64,000 bases of DNA from Polytrichum commune (GCA_950295325.1 OX485807.1:39956440-40020439), one strand, 5' to 3'. Shown: positions 1 to 12,690, counted from the first letter of the stretch. Numbers and translations: made by a program. The notes: a model not told the origin generated them from the sequence alone.

Positions 1-851
1 TGATAGGGCTAAGATATGGACCAAATTGCTGTTGTCTGTCGGAGGTGGTCTCGTTTGGAAAAAGGGAGCCCTCAGGGAGCCAACTCACTCCAAGGTTAAC
101 TTTAGTTTGTGTGTTTTTATCTTGGTTTATGATCGACGGTTGATCGGGTTAACTTACATATGGGCTCGGTCAATGCTCAAAAGGTGAATTTGTGAGATAT
201 GAGTTTCAAAATGTGAGATGTGTTTTCATGCAGAAATATGTAGAGTTTAGGGCGTTTTTAATCGGTTATGGACGACAGCGATGAGGGGGAGGGCATCGTG
301 GGATTTGAGGGCACGGCCATGAGGACGGGAGCCCGAGGGCAATGGCCGAAATTCTCATAATGACCGATCCGAAGTGCATTACACTTTATAAAACATAAGT
401 CCTTTTACTTGTACGACGGACATAATGGGAAAAAGATCTGAACAGACGGGTATTCCGCATTGACAGAATGCCCTCCCCTCCAAAATGAGGATAGTATGCT
501 TGAGAACGGACATACATTAAGAGAAGTTTTTTATGTGTGTATAACCACATATCGGCCGTGATGATGTTGAGTGTTGATGTAAAGGTTGATGTATGAGCCT
601 TCGTCTTTTGAGTGTCAATGGGATTTGACTTGGTTGGGTAGCATTGCTGGGGACTTGGGGTCACAATCATGACATAATGTGAAGTCTATGAGTTGGATGC
701 CCGAAGTGTTCTCAACTGTTGAGGTTGTGGTGGAGGTTAGGAGTTGATTCCGTTGTAGTAGATTATCTGGTTTAAGTCTAGCAGCTATTCATGTCATTGT
801 CAAGTTTGCTAATCAAGTTGCTCAGTGTTTAGGGGGCTCTGTTTTTCACAG
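1..851. other. Intron of the Rieske oxygenase gene (left edge)
   Basis: Sequence upstream of the first recognisable exon. The acceptor is ttttcacag at 843-851. I found no Rieske motif (CxH...CxxH) or other coding signature here, so the missing 5' exons are outside the window. No repeat or other feature recognised. Confidence 0.5.
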
Positions 852-3800
852 GTACGAAACTTTGGTGGAGAATCTGGTGGACCCTGCTCACGCCCCATTT
901 GCTCACCACAACATTCAGGCGAGTATCATGATTTCAATTACCAGTCTAGCATTCAATTTGACATCGCTTGTGGGTGGGAATTAAATGTGGTTTCGGAGGT
1001 CAGGTACCATCTGTGTCTGACTGTATTGCACCTTGTTGAATCGGTTCTTGGGCTATAGGGAAGTCGAGAAACGGCGTTCCCGTTGACTTTGAGGGTGACA
1101 AAGATTGATCCTTCAGGACATGTGGGTGATGGTGATTTCGGAACTGTGGTTTTCAAAGGCCCTTGTTCTGTATCTTATGATATCAAATTCCCTCCGCACA
1201 TCACAATGCAAGATACCATTCCGGTAAGACAGCCAGTCGTTTACAAGATTGTGTATGCTGCTGTAACATTTTGTTGCGAAGATTGTTGTAGCTCTCTACA
1301 TACATATATTGTTATTCCATTCTAATCGGGCAATTTAGTGTAGCAGGGAGCGGTAAGCTCTGTTTTGCATAACATTCTTGAGTGGTTGGAAGACCTCTCC
1401 CATTAGATTTGCATCCCTCCAACATATTCCAAGACATGCCAGAAAGGATTCCCTCCCGGGGTGGCAACTCTCCCTTTAAGCAGAGTTGTTTCTAAATCAC
1501 TTCTATCACTTCTAATACTTCTAATGAAGGGATGATTTCTATTTTCACAAAGAAGAGAAACATGCATGGAAAGAGGGCACTGAGAGGAATCCATTAATAT
1601 GATTGGTGTCTGAATTTTAAATATCATTTTTAGAACTAATTAGAAGATTTTTTTTCTCTAAAACAGGGATCACCATCCGGACCCCCTAGGTGTTGAATTT
1701 CACTTCGAAGAAGATTTACAGAATTTCTTGGAATTTATAGTGACCTTAAATATGCCTATAAATGCGAAAGTAGCTCCCAAATAATGCTTCTTAGAAATAG
1801 TTTAGCAGCTCAAACTAAAGACAGTTGCCACCCTGGAGATTCCCTTTTGGAAATCAATTAAGTTGAAATCTAGACAATGTGTGTTGGTTTCAAGCTCTAC
1901 AATAGGTGACCTTGCGGTGAAGACCCATTGCCACTAACCTACTCTCGACTTTCATGCCCAGAATTGAGGACTCCTTTCCTGGAGATGGGGTCCTTGAACC
2001 AAATAGAGAAGGGCGGAAGCGCACGAATTACAAAGGCTTAATAATGTTGTGAGGTCTACTTCGTGGTATGCAAGCCTGACTAATTCTATGGTGGACTTGT
2101 GATGATGACAGGGTGAAAACTCGGGAAACAATTTCATGAAGGCAATATTCATCCTTCTAAACAAATTGAACCCGAAAAAGGAAAGGTTGGCAGGTCTTAT
2201 AGCATTGTGCATTCCAGTGTCACCAGGGCGGAGTCGCCTCATTTGGTCATTTCCTCGAAATTTCGGAACGTCCTTATTGAAGACCGTGCCAAAGTGGGTG
2301 TTACACATGACCAATAACTTGGTGCTTGATTCGGATATGACCCTCCTCAATTTCTTGGTGAGTTTTCCTCTTTTACTGATACTTTCCAGAGCCCACCATT
2401 AAAAGTGGACAGGGCCTCCAAACAAGGAAGCTCTTCCTTCATGCTTGCTCCCAGGGAGCCGGAGTTTAGGGAGCTAGAGTTTATAACTTTATACCTATAG
2501 ATATAATGGATTCTCAAAACAGAGGGATCATGATGTCAAATGTATGGAATCAAACACTCACCCAAGAACATAATGGTTATCAGAACTCGTCACAATTTTG
2601 CATCCATGGAGATGTGATATCGTCTTAATTCCCAGGTTTTGTCCATGAGTTCATTGGTTATGACTAAATGATCAGCTCAAGTAGGTGGATGAGCCGATGC
2701 TCGTCATCCATCCTCATCTCATCAGCTATCTTGTCCATAGCATTCTAGAGTGGTGTTGGCGGCGTCCCTTTCGTGACACCACTCACAAGCTTTTACACAC
2801 CTCTTGACTTCGAGTCCAACAAGGCGTCGTACGGTTTCCTTCGAGTGCAACTACAAATGGATATCATTTGAATGAGATACTTGATCTAACTAAACCCACA
2901 CTAGATATATGCCAAGATGGCGTGGGCTAGAGGCATTAAGTACATCAAGGGTAACCTTTTCTTTGTCAAAGCTCTCGTTGAGGTGTCCTTTGTAGATGTG
3001 ACATCCTCAGGATTACTTGCAACTAGAAGCTTCACCGACATTAGTTCATGTGTTGGTTCTCTTCAGTGATTTTAGTGGCAGGTCTGTGGTCGTTGGTGGT
3101 CTCAGGGTTGTCCTTGGCTAGTGGTTTGGTGGATGGTCTGCAGTGGTGGTTACGTGTCTTGTTCTCTTTTACGTGGTGGTGTGACCTCCCCTTGAAGTGG
3201 GAGCATTATCTTGATTCTTAATCTATTGGCGTCGGCTTTTTGGCCTCCTGCCTCAACAAATTATTAAAAAGAAACAAAAAACAACCACATCTAGTGTTGA
3301 TTGATTCATAACTAACTGCTGGATATGGATATTAGAGTAGGGTCCTGTTATATTAGACTCCATGTAACCTTGAGGCCGAGTCTATTGGCTTCATAAAGAG
3401 TGACAACTGGCAGAGATTGTGTATGTGGTCACCAACGTTTGCAAATTCATTATCAGTTTTCAGCTTCTCACTTATTTAATTCATTAGTTGTGTATGTCGC
3501 TGTTTCCCATCCCAGGAAAGAAGATTGGAGGTTCACGGTGCAGACAAATGGACTGAGTTTTGTTACGCACCTGCACCGGCAGATGGCTATGTCCATGCAT
3601 TCCGGAAATGGCTGCGAGATTATGCAGGTGGGGCTCCCGATTGGGCAGGACGATTTGAGAACCGGTTGCCACCTTCTCCACCCAAAAGGATTATGATGGA
3701 CAGGTAAGTGCAACTAGTGCAAGGGGGTAGGTTTAGGGTTTAGGGCTCATGTTAATCGGTGTGTCATGTGCACAGCCATCGCTACCACTGCTATTCTGTA

Positions 3801-5107
3801 TATCTAATTTACCACGGCACTGAAATTGATGTGTAATGTTGATCGGAGTGGCCTCCATGACTTATCCTGTAATAGCAAGTATTCCAAGACAATTTCTCTA
3901 GTTGCCACCCAATGATTGCAAGATCATTCATGTGGTTTGATGTGTAATAATGTGGGTCACATCGAATCAATGGTATTGTGTTATGATTGTAAAGTGAAAT
4001 ATTGTCTCGTCACTTTACCTTACAATTACACTATACATTGATTTAGTGTTCCCTGCCCAATTCCTCATCAACTACGTAAATGATCTTTCAATCACTGGGT
4101 GGTAACCAAAGAAGGTGGCATAGGACACTTGCCAGCTACTACATAACAAGTCGTGGAGGCTACTCTAATTGATATGGCACATCAATTTGAATGCTACACT
4201 TAAATTAGATGTATATTGTAGTGTACAAGCTTAGTCAATCGATCTATGTCACATGCAAGTTTTATTCCATGTGTTGTCTGCTAGAAAACTGTTGGCATTT
4301 CACCTTACAATTACACAATACATATGATTTCGTGTACCCTGCACAATTCTTTGTCAACCTACATAATGGATCTTGCAATCATTGGGTGGCAACACAAGAA
4401 GGTGGCTCTGGACACTTGCTGGCGCATGACAAGTCATGGAGGCAAGGCCACTCTTATTGTCAACGTGGGGCATCAATTTTAATCCCACACTAAATTAGAT
4501 GCATACTGTAGTTTGTACAAAGCTCACTGATTTCTTCAACACTGATATGCAATTAGGTTGCCTTCGCAAATAGGTTGCCTCTTTACCCATGTAAATGACT
4601 TACTTTTGGGTCAAAACCGGATTACAAAATCTTAAGGTTGTCCATTCATCAGTACAGAAACCACATTAAAACCCTAATTCATGTATTTTATTACTGTGGT
4701 AATACACATTCAAACCATCTTGAAATGTTAATATATTAGTGTGGGGCAACCTAACTGCACATGTTGCTGTAGGTATCTCCATTTTGCATCACCTCAATCA
4801 ATTGTGTGCAATTTCCTGTGTTCTGTGCAGGTACTACACACATGTTCTCAAGTGCAAGGGATGTCACAGGGCTTTGAAGAATTTCAAAGTCCTGGAGGTG
4901 GTGTTGCAAGCTCTTTCAGTATCCTTGCTCGGCCTTGTGGCAGCTGTGGCTGCAACTACTGAGGTCCCATTGTTGCGACAAGTGAGACCTTTCACTGTTC
5001 CCCTTGTGTGTGTGGCTGTTGCATCTGCACTGCTATCTCGGTGGCTCTCGCGATTCATCTACAGAACTTTCTACTTCCAAGACTACAATCACGCCGCAAT
5101 CAAGTAG
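852..5107 (+). CDS. PAO/TIC55/PTC52-family Rieske oxygenase, 3' five exons
   Basis: C-terminal part of a chloroplast Rieske non-heme iron oxygenase of the pheophorbide a oxygenase / TIC55 / PTC52 group; the 5' exons with the Rieske centre lie left of the window. Exons I assign: 852-918, 1059-1223, about 2181-2357 (the start is uncertain and could be as early as about 2142), 3516-3703 and 4831-5107 (stop TAG 5105-5107). Exon one encodes RYETLVENLVDPAHAPFAHH (the R codon is split by the intron), whose Asp and two His match the family's mononuclear-iron ligand motif. The third exon encodes PGRSRLIWSFPRNFG and LDSD. The fourth ends with PPSPPKRIMMDR. The fifth encodes the redox CxxC (CKGC) followed by two hydrophobic segments (LEVVLQALSVSLLGLVAAV and FTVPLVCVAVASALL), the usual C-terminal thylakoid or envelope anchor. 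The first intron seen is GC-AG. In the family these proteins act in chlorophyll breakdown or envelope redox reactions. Which subfamily this is cannot be settled without the N-terminus. No internal stop or frameshift is seen once spliced. Confidence 0.88.
919..1058 (+). other. GC-AG intron
   Basis: The 140-nt intron starts CAG|GCGAGT and ends CTATAG|GGA. Reading across it gives HHNIQ-GSRETAFPLTLRVTK in one open frame, while the unspliced reading stops. GCGAGT fits the extended consensus of minor GC donors. Confidence 0.8.
1440..1700. repeat. Dispersed repeat E, copy 1 (intronic)
   Basis: Begins near ccctcccggggtggcaactc and contains aagaagagaaacatgc and gagaggaatccat. The same order of motifs occurs at 35085-35215 (cccggggcggcaactctt, aagaagacatgagaggaatcc). 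Imperfect direct copies; class unknown. Confidence 0.5.
3826..4525. repeat. Long imperfect hairpin plus direct copy in the last intron
   Basis: The left arm (about 3826-3998) and right arm (about 4008-4186) are inverted copies with only a short loop. For example, ttgccacccaatgattgcaa on the left pairs with ttgcaatcattgggtggcaa-type sequence on the right. A third copy, in the same direction as the right arm, lies at about 4296-4525 (aatcattgggtggcaacaca, acaagtcatggaggc, aaattagatgcatactgtag). The structure looks like a fold-back MITE with a partial duplication. It lies wholly in the intron 3704-4830, so the pre-mRNA can form a long stem. Confidence 0.7.
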
Positions 5108-7570
5108 GTGATCACCGCAATTACTTCTCAACTCCACTACGTATTTGCACTCCAGACTAGATTGCATGAAACACATTTCAATTGCGATGATTTAGTGGTT
5201 GATGATGGGAGTGACTTGCACTGAAAGGTGCACATGTAATACTATATAGTTACAAGTACATGTTATAGAGAAGCTTTATAAGAAAATTAGAGATTATAGT
5301 TTAATAGACAACATTGGGGGTTTATTGTAAGTAGGTCAAGTTACGTGGGCAAGGTGCATCTCCATCACAATGCCATCTTGTCACATATGTTCATTCCTTC
5401 CAGTTGCAGTAAATAAGGTGCAATTTATGTACAGTTTCAATAGAAAACTTGGGATTCACTGTCGTTGATAATTTAATCATGCAAACAGGCTGTGGGCCTG
5501 TTGAAAGTGTATGATCATGTGCATTTTGAGCACATGCTGAGGAGATTTTGCCCTTTTCCTATCAGCTTCAACTCACACCCAACTTGTAAGTGATAAAGCA
5601 AATGAAGAACTTAATTTAAACCTATAAATCTCCTAGCTCTGATATGTTGTCAAGCACAATTAATGGTGAATGTAAGCTCACATGATGTAATTTTTTGGTT
5701 TTATGCGATTGTAAACATGAATCTAATGAGAAAATAGTATTGAATTACTTATTTGATTCCTTCGGTAAAGTCCAAAATTCTCACATCATGGACCAAGTAA
5801 AAATCTAAGATGCACTTTACACTACTTCTAATAGTGCACATCTAGTGTAAGACTTCATTGTTATAATGGGTACATAAATGATATATATATATTCACACAC
5901 ACACACACACATATTATGAGACTTCACTGAGTATTGTATTTAGTGTCACTAATTCTATGTCTTGCTTAATACTATTTGTAATTGACCTGTGTAGTGTCAC
6001 CAACACTAAACGTGCACCTTACATCCTTTGTCATTCCTTGTAGAAAAATTTGGGCATTATAAATTCACAATACTGTTATTTCTGTCACTCACTAAGTGGT
6101 TTTCCATCCACATTTCAATCATTCATGACAATATTTCATTATAGAAATATATTGGATGTAGAATATACCAAACTTTGTTGCAATAATTGGCATTCGGATG
6201 CACTAAAAGTGCTCCTTTGGTAGGATGAATTCACAGAAGTGCAAACTCAATGATTTTACAAACCAATTTAGTAATAGGTTTTACCAAAATCATTGGAACC
6301 ATGAGCCAAGTTCACTCTATAGACAACCAATCTAACTTGAACTTTTGAACTAACTTCATTACATGTTGTGAACAATTTTATGATTTGGTACCCAGATTCA
6401 CAACTTCACAAAATCAATTTCATGAATTATACAACTTTATTTCACAAAGAATGGTACATCATGTATAAGATTCTCCTAATTGATCCTTGTGACTAGCTCC
6501 TTACTCCAAACACGTTCTATGTTTTGCTCACGCGGCCAACACTCTTCCCACAAAGAAATCACAATCACAGTACACTCTCAAATCCACGAGATTGCACACT
6601 CCAACTACATTGGGTTTGTATCGTTAGCTTCGATGTATAGTAATCAAAGACCAAAGAAGAACTAGCACTTCTTGCTTCTGGCTTTGAGCACTTGTAATGA
6701 AAGACCAAAAAAAATCAACATCAAGGCTAGGGGCTTCCAAGTCAAAATAGAAGAAAGAGGAACCAATGAACAATGAGAAGGCAAATAATGTGAAATGAGA
6801 AGTTGAGAAGTTGAGAATATGAAAAACCACATAGTACGAAAACATTTATGAAATTGGTTTGAAAGACTCATGAAGTTGTTAGAGGTAAAGTTGAGGCATT
6901 CTTAACTGATAAAATAGGAGATTTTCCAACTTTTTAGGAGGAGTAATATCAAGGAATTGTTTTTCTTGTGAAGAGAAACGATTTTTTAAGGAGAATGCCA
7001 AAAAAATTAATTTTTTTCATGAATATGAAAATTGCTACAAATCTCGAAGTGGTAAAGTTAGGGTAACACATAGTCGAATTATAGGTGTACCCATAATTGC
7101 GTATCTAAATTCTAATGCTTGGCTCTTATGAGGGTAATCAATCACAAGCCGTCACACATAATCCTTAACTCCGTTTGCCTAGAATATATATAGATCTCAT
7201 CCATGCTGGCATTTACATAACCCTCGTGAGCGGTTAAATGGACATGATCGACTATGGATGCCTCGACCTTAAAGGTCCACTATCATGAGATTGAAGGGGT
7301 GCCACATATCAAGTTGCTTTAGAAGAAACGTGAACTAATTTTTAAGGTTCATGAAATTGGTAGAACACTTTGGTAACATTGGTTGGAAGGTTCATGAACT
7401 AGCTTGGACATTTCATGAAATTGAGTTCGCACTTATGTGAAGTCATCTTACCAAAGGAGTAAGTTAGGATGACAGTACTTGTAAACTTATTCTTAAGAAA
7501 TGTCAACAGAAAAATCACCACAATGACATAAAATACCATATGACACTAAATACAATCTTTAGTGTACATT
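5108..7570. other. Intergenic, no gene recognised
   Basis: Presumed 3' UTR of the Rieske oxygenase gene followed by AT-rich DNA. It holds an AT run and a CA microsatellite (about 5880-5910). No ORF has a recognisable protein signature. Confidence 0.5.
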
Positions 7571-8147
7571 GTTTATGGTATTTAGTGTCACATGCATAAT
7601 ACACTCTAACCTCCCTAAGATCACGCTTGTGGCAACCAAAGTGCATGTGATATTAAGGAGGTGTGTAGTGCTAACATGGACGCATGATAATAGGGAAGTA
7701 GTGTACCCATGTAACATTATGGAATAACACAAAGTCAACATTGTAAATAAACAAGTGTTCAAGTGTGCATGAGTATGTTCAATAGTGTTATGAGGTGCAT
7801 GCCTATGTGACACAAGGGTCTACAAGTTGACTAAAGTGTACACATATGACACTTGCTATTAGTGTGCTCAAGAATATCTTCCTCGTGCATACTAAAATGT
7901 AAACACATGACACTTGCCATAGTACGCTCAAAAATATCTTCTCCTTGCATACTGAAATGCAAGAGTATCATCTAAAGTATCCATGTGCTACTCTAAATAT
8001 CATAATGTAGGTATTTTTCACTCAAAGTAGTTACTTATGTTGACAAATGGAATCATATTGGCAATTTGCGGACGTGACACTTTGAGACCTCTAGGCATCT
8101 AGTTTAGACCTTCGCAACTAATGAATGCGACACTAAATACCATAAAC
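7571..8147. mobile_element. MITE-like element with 23-bp TIRs
   Basis: Terminal inverted repeats 7571-7593 and 8125-8147 match at 22 of 23 positions; the shared core is GTTTATGGTATTTAGTGTC. The 577-bp interior codes for nothing recognisable and includes a 60-bp tandem duplication. No target-site duplication is evident. A further inverted half-motif (atgacactaaata) lies just outside at about 7540, so the outer boundary may be slightly wider. Superfamily unassigned. Confidence 0.6.
7830..7951. repeat. Tandem duplication, about 60-bp unit
   Basis: Two adjacent copies at 7830-7890 and 7891-7951, each starting actaaa(a/g)tgta and carrying acatgacacttgc, gctcaa and aatatctt. A third unit starts after them but diverges quickly. 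Confidence 0.75.
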
Positions 8148-9232
8148 GGTGTAGTACTTTGAGGTCCTCTTCTTATAGAGTAGACAAACTCATTTCCAAT
8201 AACCCCCCCCCCCATCTTAATATATAGAGTCCCCTAAATTGTGAGTTCCACACATGTAACTGTCATTCTCTAACATGAAGGAAAAAGTCATGGAGAATCA
8301 CACATGTAGTTGTCACATTCGGAGTAATGAAATAAAGAAGTTAAAAGGGCACAACGTTGGTTTTCTTGAAAAGGGAACTGATTGTACTCAAGGCTTCGTA
8401 TCCTAGTTATCGGAATTAGGTGAACTTGTGCTATGAATATGGGTTGGGAGAGAATCTTGCCTTTGAAATTTTATAATAATTTCAAAACTTGGAAAGAAAT
8501 TATAATTCTTTTGTTAAACATTGTGATATCAATTTCCAAACTTGTGAAAAATTACCCCAATATCACACTTGACTCCGCTTAAGTGAAATTGCTTAAGCTA
8601 ATGGAAACATGTCTGTCTACTCTAATAATGGGATGCACTTCTATAGTGGTGGTGTTTTGTATATAGGGGATTATAAGAAGAGATCCCACATGAATAAGGG
8701 TCCCACTCTCAATGAAGAGTGTCTCATTATCAAGTTTCATCCAAATATCAAGTTTCTCATCAAAACAATGAGATTTTGTAATAAAGAAGAATTTTCAAAG
8801 TTCTTATTTCTATATTCTTTATGGGAGGCCCAACTTTTATTTTCATATTTTTTACCTTGGTATTGATGTCATCATTTTATGGTGCATGTCACGTTCCTCC
8901 GTCACACAAGAATAATACAATCATGAATGCACATGAGACACTAGTATTGAGAACTTTCAAACTTTGTACATTACAAAAGTCTTACAACTTAAACTCAATA
9001 TTGTGATGGCTATGAGTTCAAACCACCCGACCATAGGAAAAAGACAAAAGATAATCCTCTCTCCTCCCCCGAGCTCCCTCTTATACCCATAGGCACTCCT
9101 AGTCTTATCCATCTTTATCCATAGTAATTAAGACATACTTTTAGAAGTCTCAAGTCTTATAAAATTTAGATTGAAGCTTCCTTATCTATACGCATAGAGC
9201 ATTTTAATGTATGATCTTTTGGCTCAATCACA

Positions 9233-9543
9233 ATCCTCCAGTTGGAACTACCTAATTCCAACTTGATGCATTCATCCATCCTTCTAGTTGGAATTGTCTA
9301 GTTCCAACTCGATCCAATCATCCATTCTTCTAGTTGGAATTGTCTAATTCCAACTAGATTCATTCATCCATTCTTCTAATTGAAATTGTCTAATTCAAAC
9401 TAGATTTATTCATTGAGAGTTGTTAGCTGCAATGAATAACATCCATCCGCTAGGAGTTGCCTACCTCCAACACAAAGATCTTACAGACGGAGGTGTCCAA
9501 CTCCAACGCAAAGATCTCCAATTGGGAGTTGTCTAACTCTCCT
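9233..9543. repeat. 46-bp tandem array of palindromic units
   Basis: About four copies of a 46-bp unit occupy 9233-9417. Each contains the palindrome GTTGGAATTGTCTAATTCCAAC or a variant, separated by a tcatccattctt spacer. A second tier at about 9449-9543 holds three more diverged units (ggagttg...caactcc plus caaagatct). The unit itself can form a stem. Confidence 0.8.
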
Positions 9544-9718
9544 GCACAATTCTTTCATGACTTGTTCGACTCCAAACACCATATGCTCACATGCTAAGTA
9601 CAACACAATATAGTTAGTCTTTCTTTCTTGCATAATCCAACATTTAATCTTTTAATTTAATTTAGGTATATCACAATGCCTCACAACTTCTCTATTTTGA
9701 TAGCAATGGAGACCGCCC

Positions 9719-9738
9719 GGGGGGGGGGGGGGGGGGGG
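9719..9738 (+). repeat. G homopolymer run (20 nt)
   Basis: Twenty consecutive G after gaccgccc. It could form G-quadruplex DNA or could be of uncertain length because of sequencing. Confidence 0.9.
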
Positions 9739-10639
9739 TTCACTCTTTGTGGTTTACTTGGCAACTAGGTGTGTCCAAAGGGTATTTTTTTTAAGGCCCT
9801 TCAACTAATACCCATAAAATATAATTATCCCCTTAATGTTACAATATCTCTAGGAACATTCTAGGAATATAGTTAAATACGGATTTTAGTGACCCTAAAT
9901 TACTTAGGAAACCTTAATTTTTTTTCCTCTCAACAATAAATGAGACCCTATCTTTGGACTTGTCTATATGTCTAGTGTGCGCCTCCCCCCCCCCCTCTTT
10001 GAGGATGAAGAAACACTTGAAAATGTTATTTTGTAACATAGAATTATAAAAACCCTCAAGCCTTTAAGCTTTAAAGCGTCATTTTATAATGGGTAGGAGG
10101 ACTCATCCAAGTGTGGGTAACTATCCTTTAAAGCAAGCGGGCCTTAGTTGGACACTTTTAACTCTAACCCACTTCTCGTAGGATTTGAAACACGCAATTT
10201 GTGCGAGATGATTAGCAAATCCAAATCGTGTCTGGTGCCATTTTGCTCATCATGGATTTTGAAACTCATATGGATATCTTATTTGAGGCCAAAATATATA
10301 ATTCTCTTTCTTATTGAATGATCATATAGATCCCTCTCCCCCTCTCCCCCCTCTCCCCCCAAAGTGATGATGTTGACTATTGAACCTAGACTAGTTAATA
10401 TACATTATGGGTCTGTAGTCCAATCTCTTTTGAACACATGTCTTTATGGTGTCCGTTCTTAAATTCACACCTAATCACACACCATCCATGTTGAGATGAG
10501 TAACCGAACAAAACCTCCTCGTCTTAACCACTGTGCTCCAAAATTCTCACCGTCCTATTCAATGTTTGCGAGATTTTCTTAGCATAAATCAGTCAAAATC
10601 CTAACGTTTCCAAGTCCAACCGCTTCCATGTTGTGATCT

Positions 10640-11152
10640 TTCGGGTTTTTCTTTGTTGATTTGAGGTATATTCCATATGTTATTCTAAAACGATCGGTTA
10701 TGTTTCGAAGTCTCGAACTTCAACCGGTTCATCTTGTAACTAGCAGTCAGTTCTCCCCATTCATTGGTCCTATTATCATAGCTTATGGGGATCCTTTAGA
10801 ATACCAGTTGCCTTACAACCAAATTGAATCTGGTTGCAAAATTGAAATGTTCTTAAAAAAAACAAGAGGTGGAAGTGGTCATTAATTGAGGCGGTCAAGG
10901 CAAAACGGATCAAGTATCCGTTATAATGGAGTATTCCAAATCTATGCCCGGGGAGAACCGGTTGAGTTTGAGAAATAACCGGTTGAAGTTGGAGACTTAA
11001 GGAGAATTACCGATCATTTGAGAGGAATCTATAAAAGAATATACTTCAAATGAATAAAGCAAAACCGGAAGATGTCAACATGTAACTGGTTGGATTTAGA
11101 ATCACTAGGATCTTGACTGACTATATATGCCCACAAACTTCCCGGACACTGT
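10640..11152. repeat. Repeat family F, inverted pair
   Basis: The part at 10640-10738 is the reverse complement of part of 10940-11152. Shared motifs are aaccggttgaagttggagac, gatcatttgagaggaatct and atatacctcaaatgaa. Further copies lie at 13570-13793 (same strand as the second arm) and 32105-32300 (opposite strand). The order tctata(t/a)aag, then aataaag, resembles a promoter and poly(A) signal of an LTR, but one copy (32105-32300) also reads open as protein for 87 codons. Nature undecided. Confidence 0.65.
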
Positions 11153-11186
11153 TCCACATGAACATGCAACCAAAATTGCCTATACA

Positions 11187-11940
11187 GTCTAACCTCGTTA
11201 ATATGACACTCATTTATATGACACCCTCGATATTACGACACATTTTTGCGAGACCATACTTTTTAGTCCAAAACTCCCTCTTTTATACGACTACGACACT
11301 TGATAACAAGACATTTAGAATTTCCGTTTTGTCGTATCATAGAGGTAGTTAATGCTAAAACTCCTTTCATCTATGTTATGTACATCTAAAATACATCCAT
11401 TTTCACTAGGGAACTACTTAGAAACTTCACTTATCATTGGGAACTTAATGATAATTAGGGTTACTAGTGTAGAATGGACATGGTTAGGGTTAGAGTGGCC
11501 TCTTACCGAGTATGTTGCCTTGTACACAGGTGATATAGTATCACTAGTTTCTTGATGCTAAACGTCATGCATCATTGTTGTCTAGTTTCTTATTAAAGAA
11601 CTCTCTATATTTTGATGTTATTGAAATAATTAGTTTTCAAAAGTTAGGAGGGAATGTAAATAAAATGACAGTTGCTAACTTGGGTAGGCAACACCAAAGA
11701 TCATTGGACTCCTATTTCAAGAGTTCTTGAGAATATTTGTATTTTTTTGGAGTTATAAGTTATTATTTCATATCATCTATATTGCTTAAACTTGTTGCAT
11801 ATATTTTAAAACTCATATTACCTATGTTTTGTATTCCCTCAATAATACGACAACTTTACGCCATTTGTCATATTAATGAGAAGATGACACCTCGATAATA
11901 CGACTTTTTTTGTGTTTCCCAAACGTGTCGTACTAAAGAG
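11187..11940. mobile_element. Possible pogo/Tc1-like non-autonomous element
   Basis: The left end reads acagtctaacctcgttaata followed by repeated tatgacac and ttacgacac motifs. The right end (about 11836-11935) holds the inverse pattern: aatacgac, atattaatgagaagatgac, cgtgtcgtactaaagag. CAGTC plus CTCGTTAATACGAC-like termini are a habit of pogo/Tigger-type elements. The interior has no transposase-like ORF. TA duplications could not be fixed, so the assignment is tentative. Confidence 0.4.
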
Positions 11941-12489
11941 GGAGAAAAGTAATCTTGAACATTCAAGTAATTGATGCGTTGACTACTCTTGAGATTGGTG
12001 TAAAATATTTTTTCTTGGGATAGGTGAGTACCGCGTTCCCGACTCCCAATCATTTCCTTTGTATTTTCAAGTATTTTAGATGTATCAACCCATAACTACT
12101 TTAAAGTAATAGGAAGAGACCAATATCTTCTATCACTCTATTAATCAAATTCCGGTGAGAATTGTTCATGGGAGGAGAACTTCGTAACGCTACAATGCAT
12201 TATATAGCCTCAAGGCTATTATCCAAATGCACTAGGTGATAGTCCACATGAGGGCCTCACCTCAAGGCTTTTGTCCACCGAGTTATATGTTCATGCCAAT
12301 GCACTATAACTTAACACATGTCTAACACATGCTAATATTGTGCATTGTGGACCGCAATGACAATATCTTAATAAACACACTAGTTTCTAACTTGGTGGGG
12401 TCACTCAAAGCACATTCCATCTTCTCCACAAAATGTTGGTGGATGTAATTTTGTAACACGATCATCTACATTGTTGTTATTTGCATGAC

Positions 12490-12690
12490 TCGGATTTAGC
12501 TACACTTAATAGTCCTATTAGTGTGGGCGACGATGATTTTCTAGAGCCCATGCTAATTCATGTAATGAGAATTAATGTGGGCTACATTGATTTTCAACCC
12601 ACACTAAATTTCTAGTAGAAAATTAGTGTGGGTCACATGAATCATTTTTCTAGAAAATTAATGTGGGTGATTCTCTTATTTTGTGCTACT
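12490..12690 (+). mobile_element. MITE family K, copy 1
   Basis: It contains cacttaatagtcctattagtgtggg, then ttttctagagccc, gagaattaatgtggg and aacccacactaaatttctag, each near-palindromic around AGTGTGGG. The reverse complement of 63380-63560 follows the same order, so these are two dispersed copies. No ORF. Confidence 0.65.

Larger units (their letters stand above)
8148..10639. other. Intergenic with simple repeats
   Basis: No gene recognised. It contains the 46-bp array described separately, C-runs near 8204 and 9985, a 20-nt G-run at 9719-9738, and a CT-rich tract with repeated ccccctct near 10331-10362. Short ORFs here have no recognisable signature. Confidence 0.5.

Noticed and set aside
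1059-1110. Apparent frameshift in exon two of the Rieske oxygenase gene
   Set aside because: Splicing at CTATAG|GGA gives one open family-like frame (GSRETAFPLTLRVTK), so no frameshift is needed.
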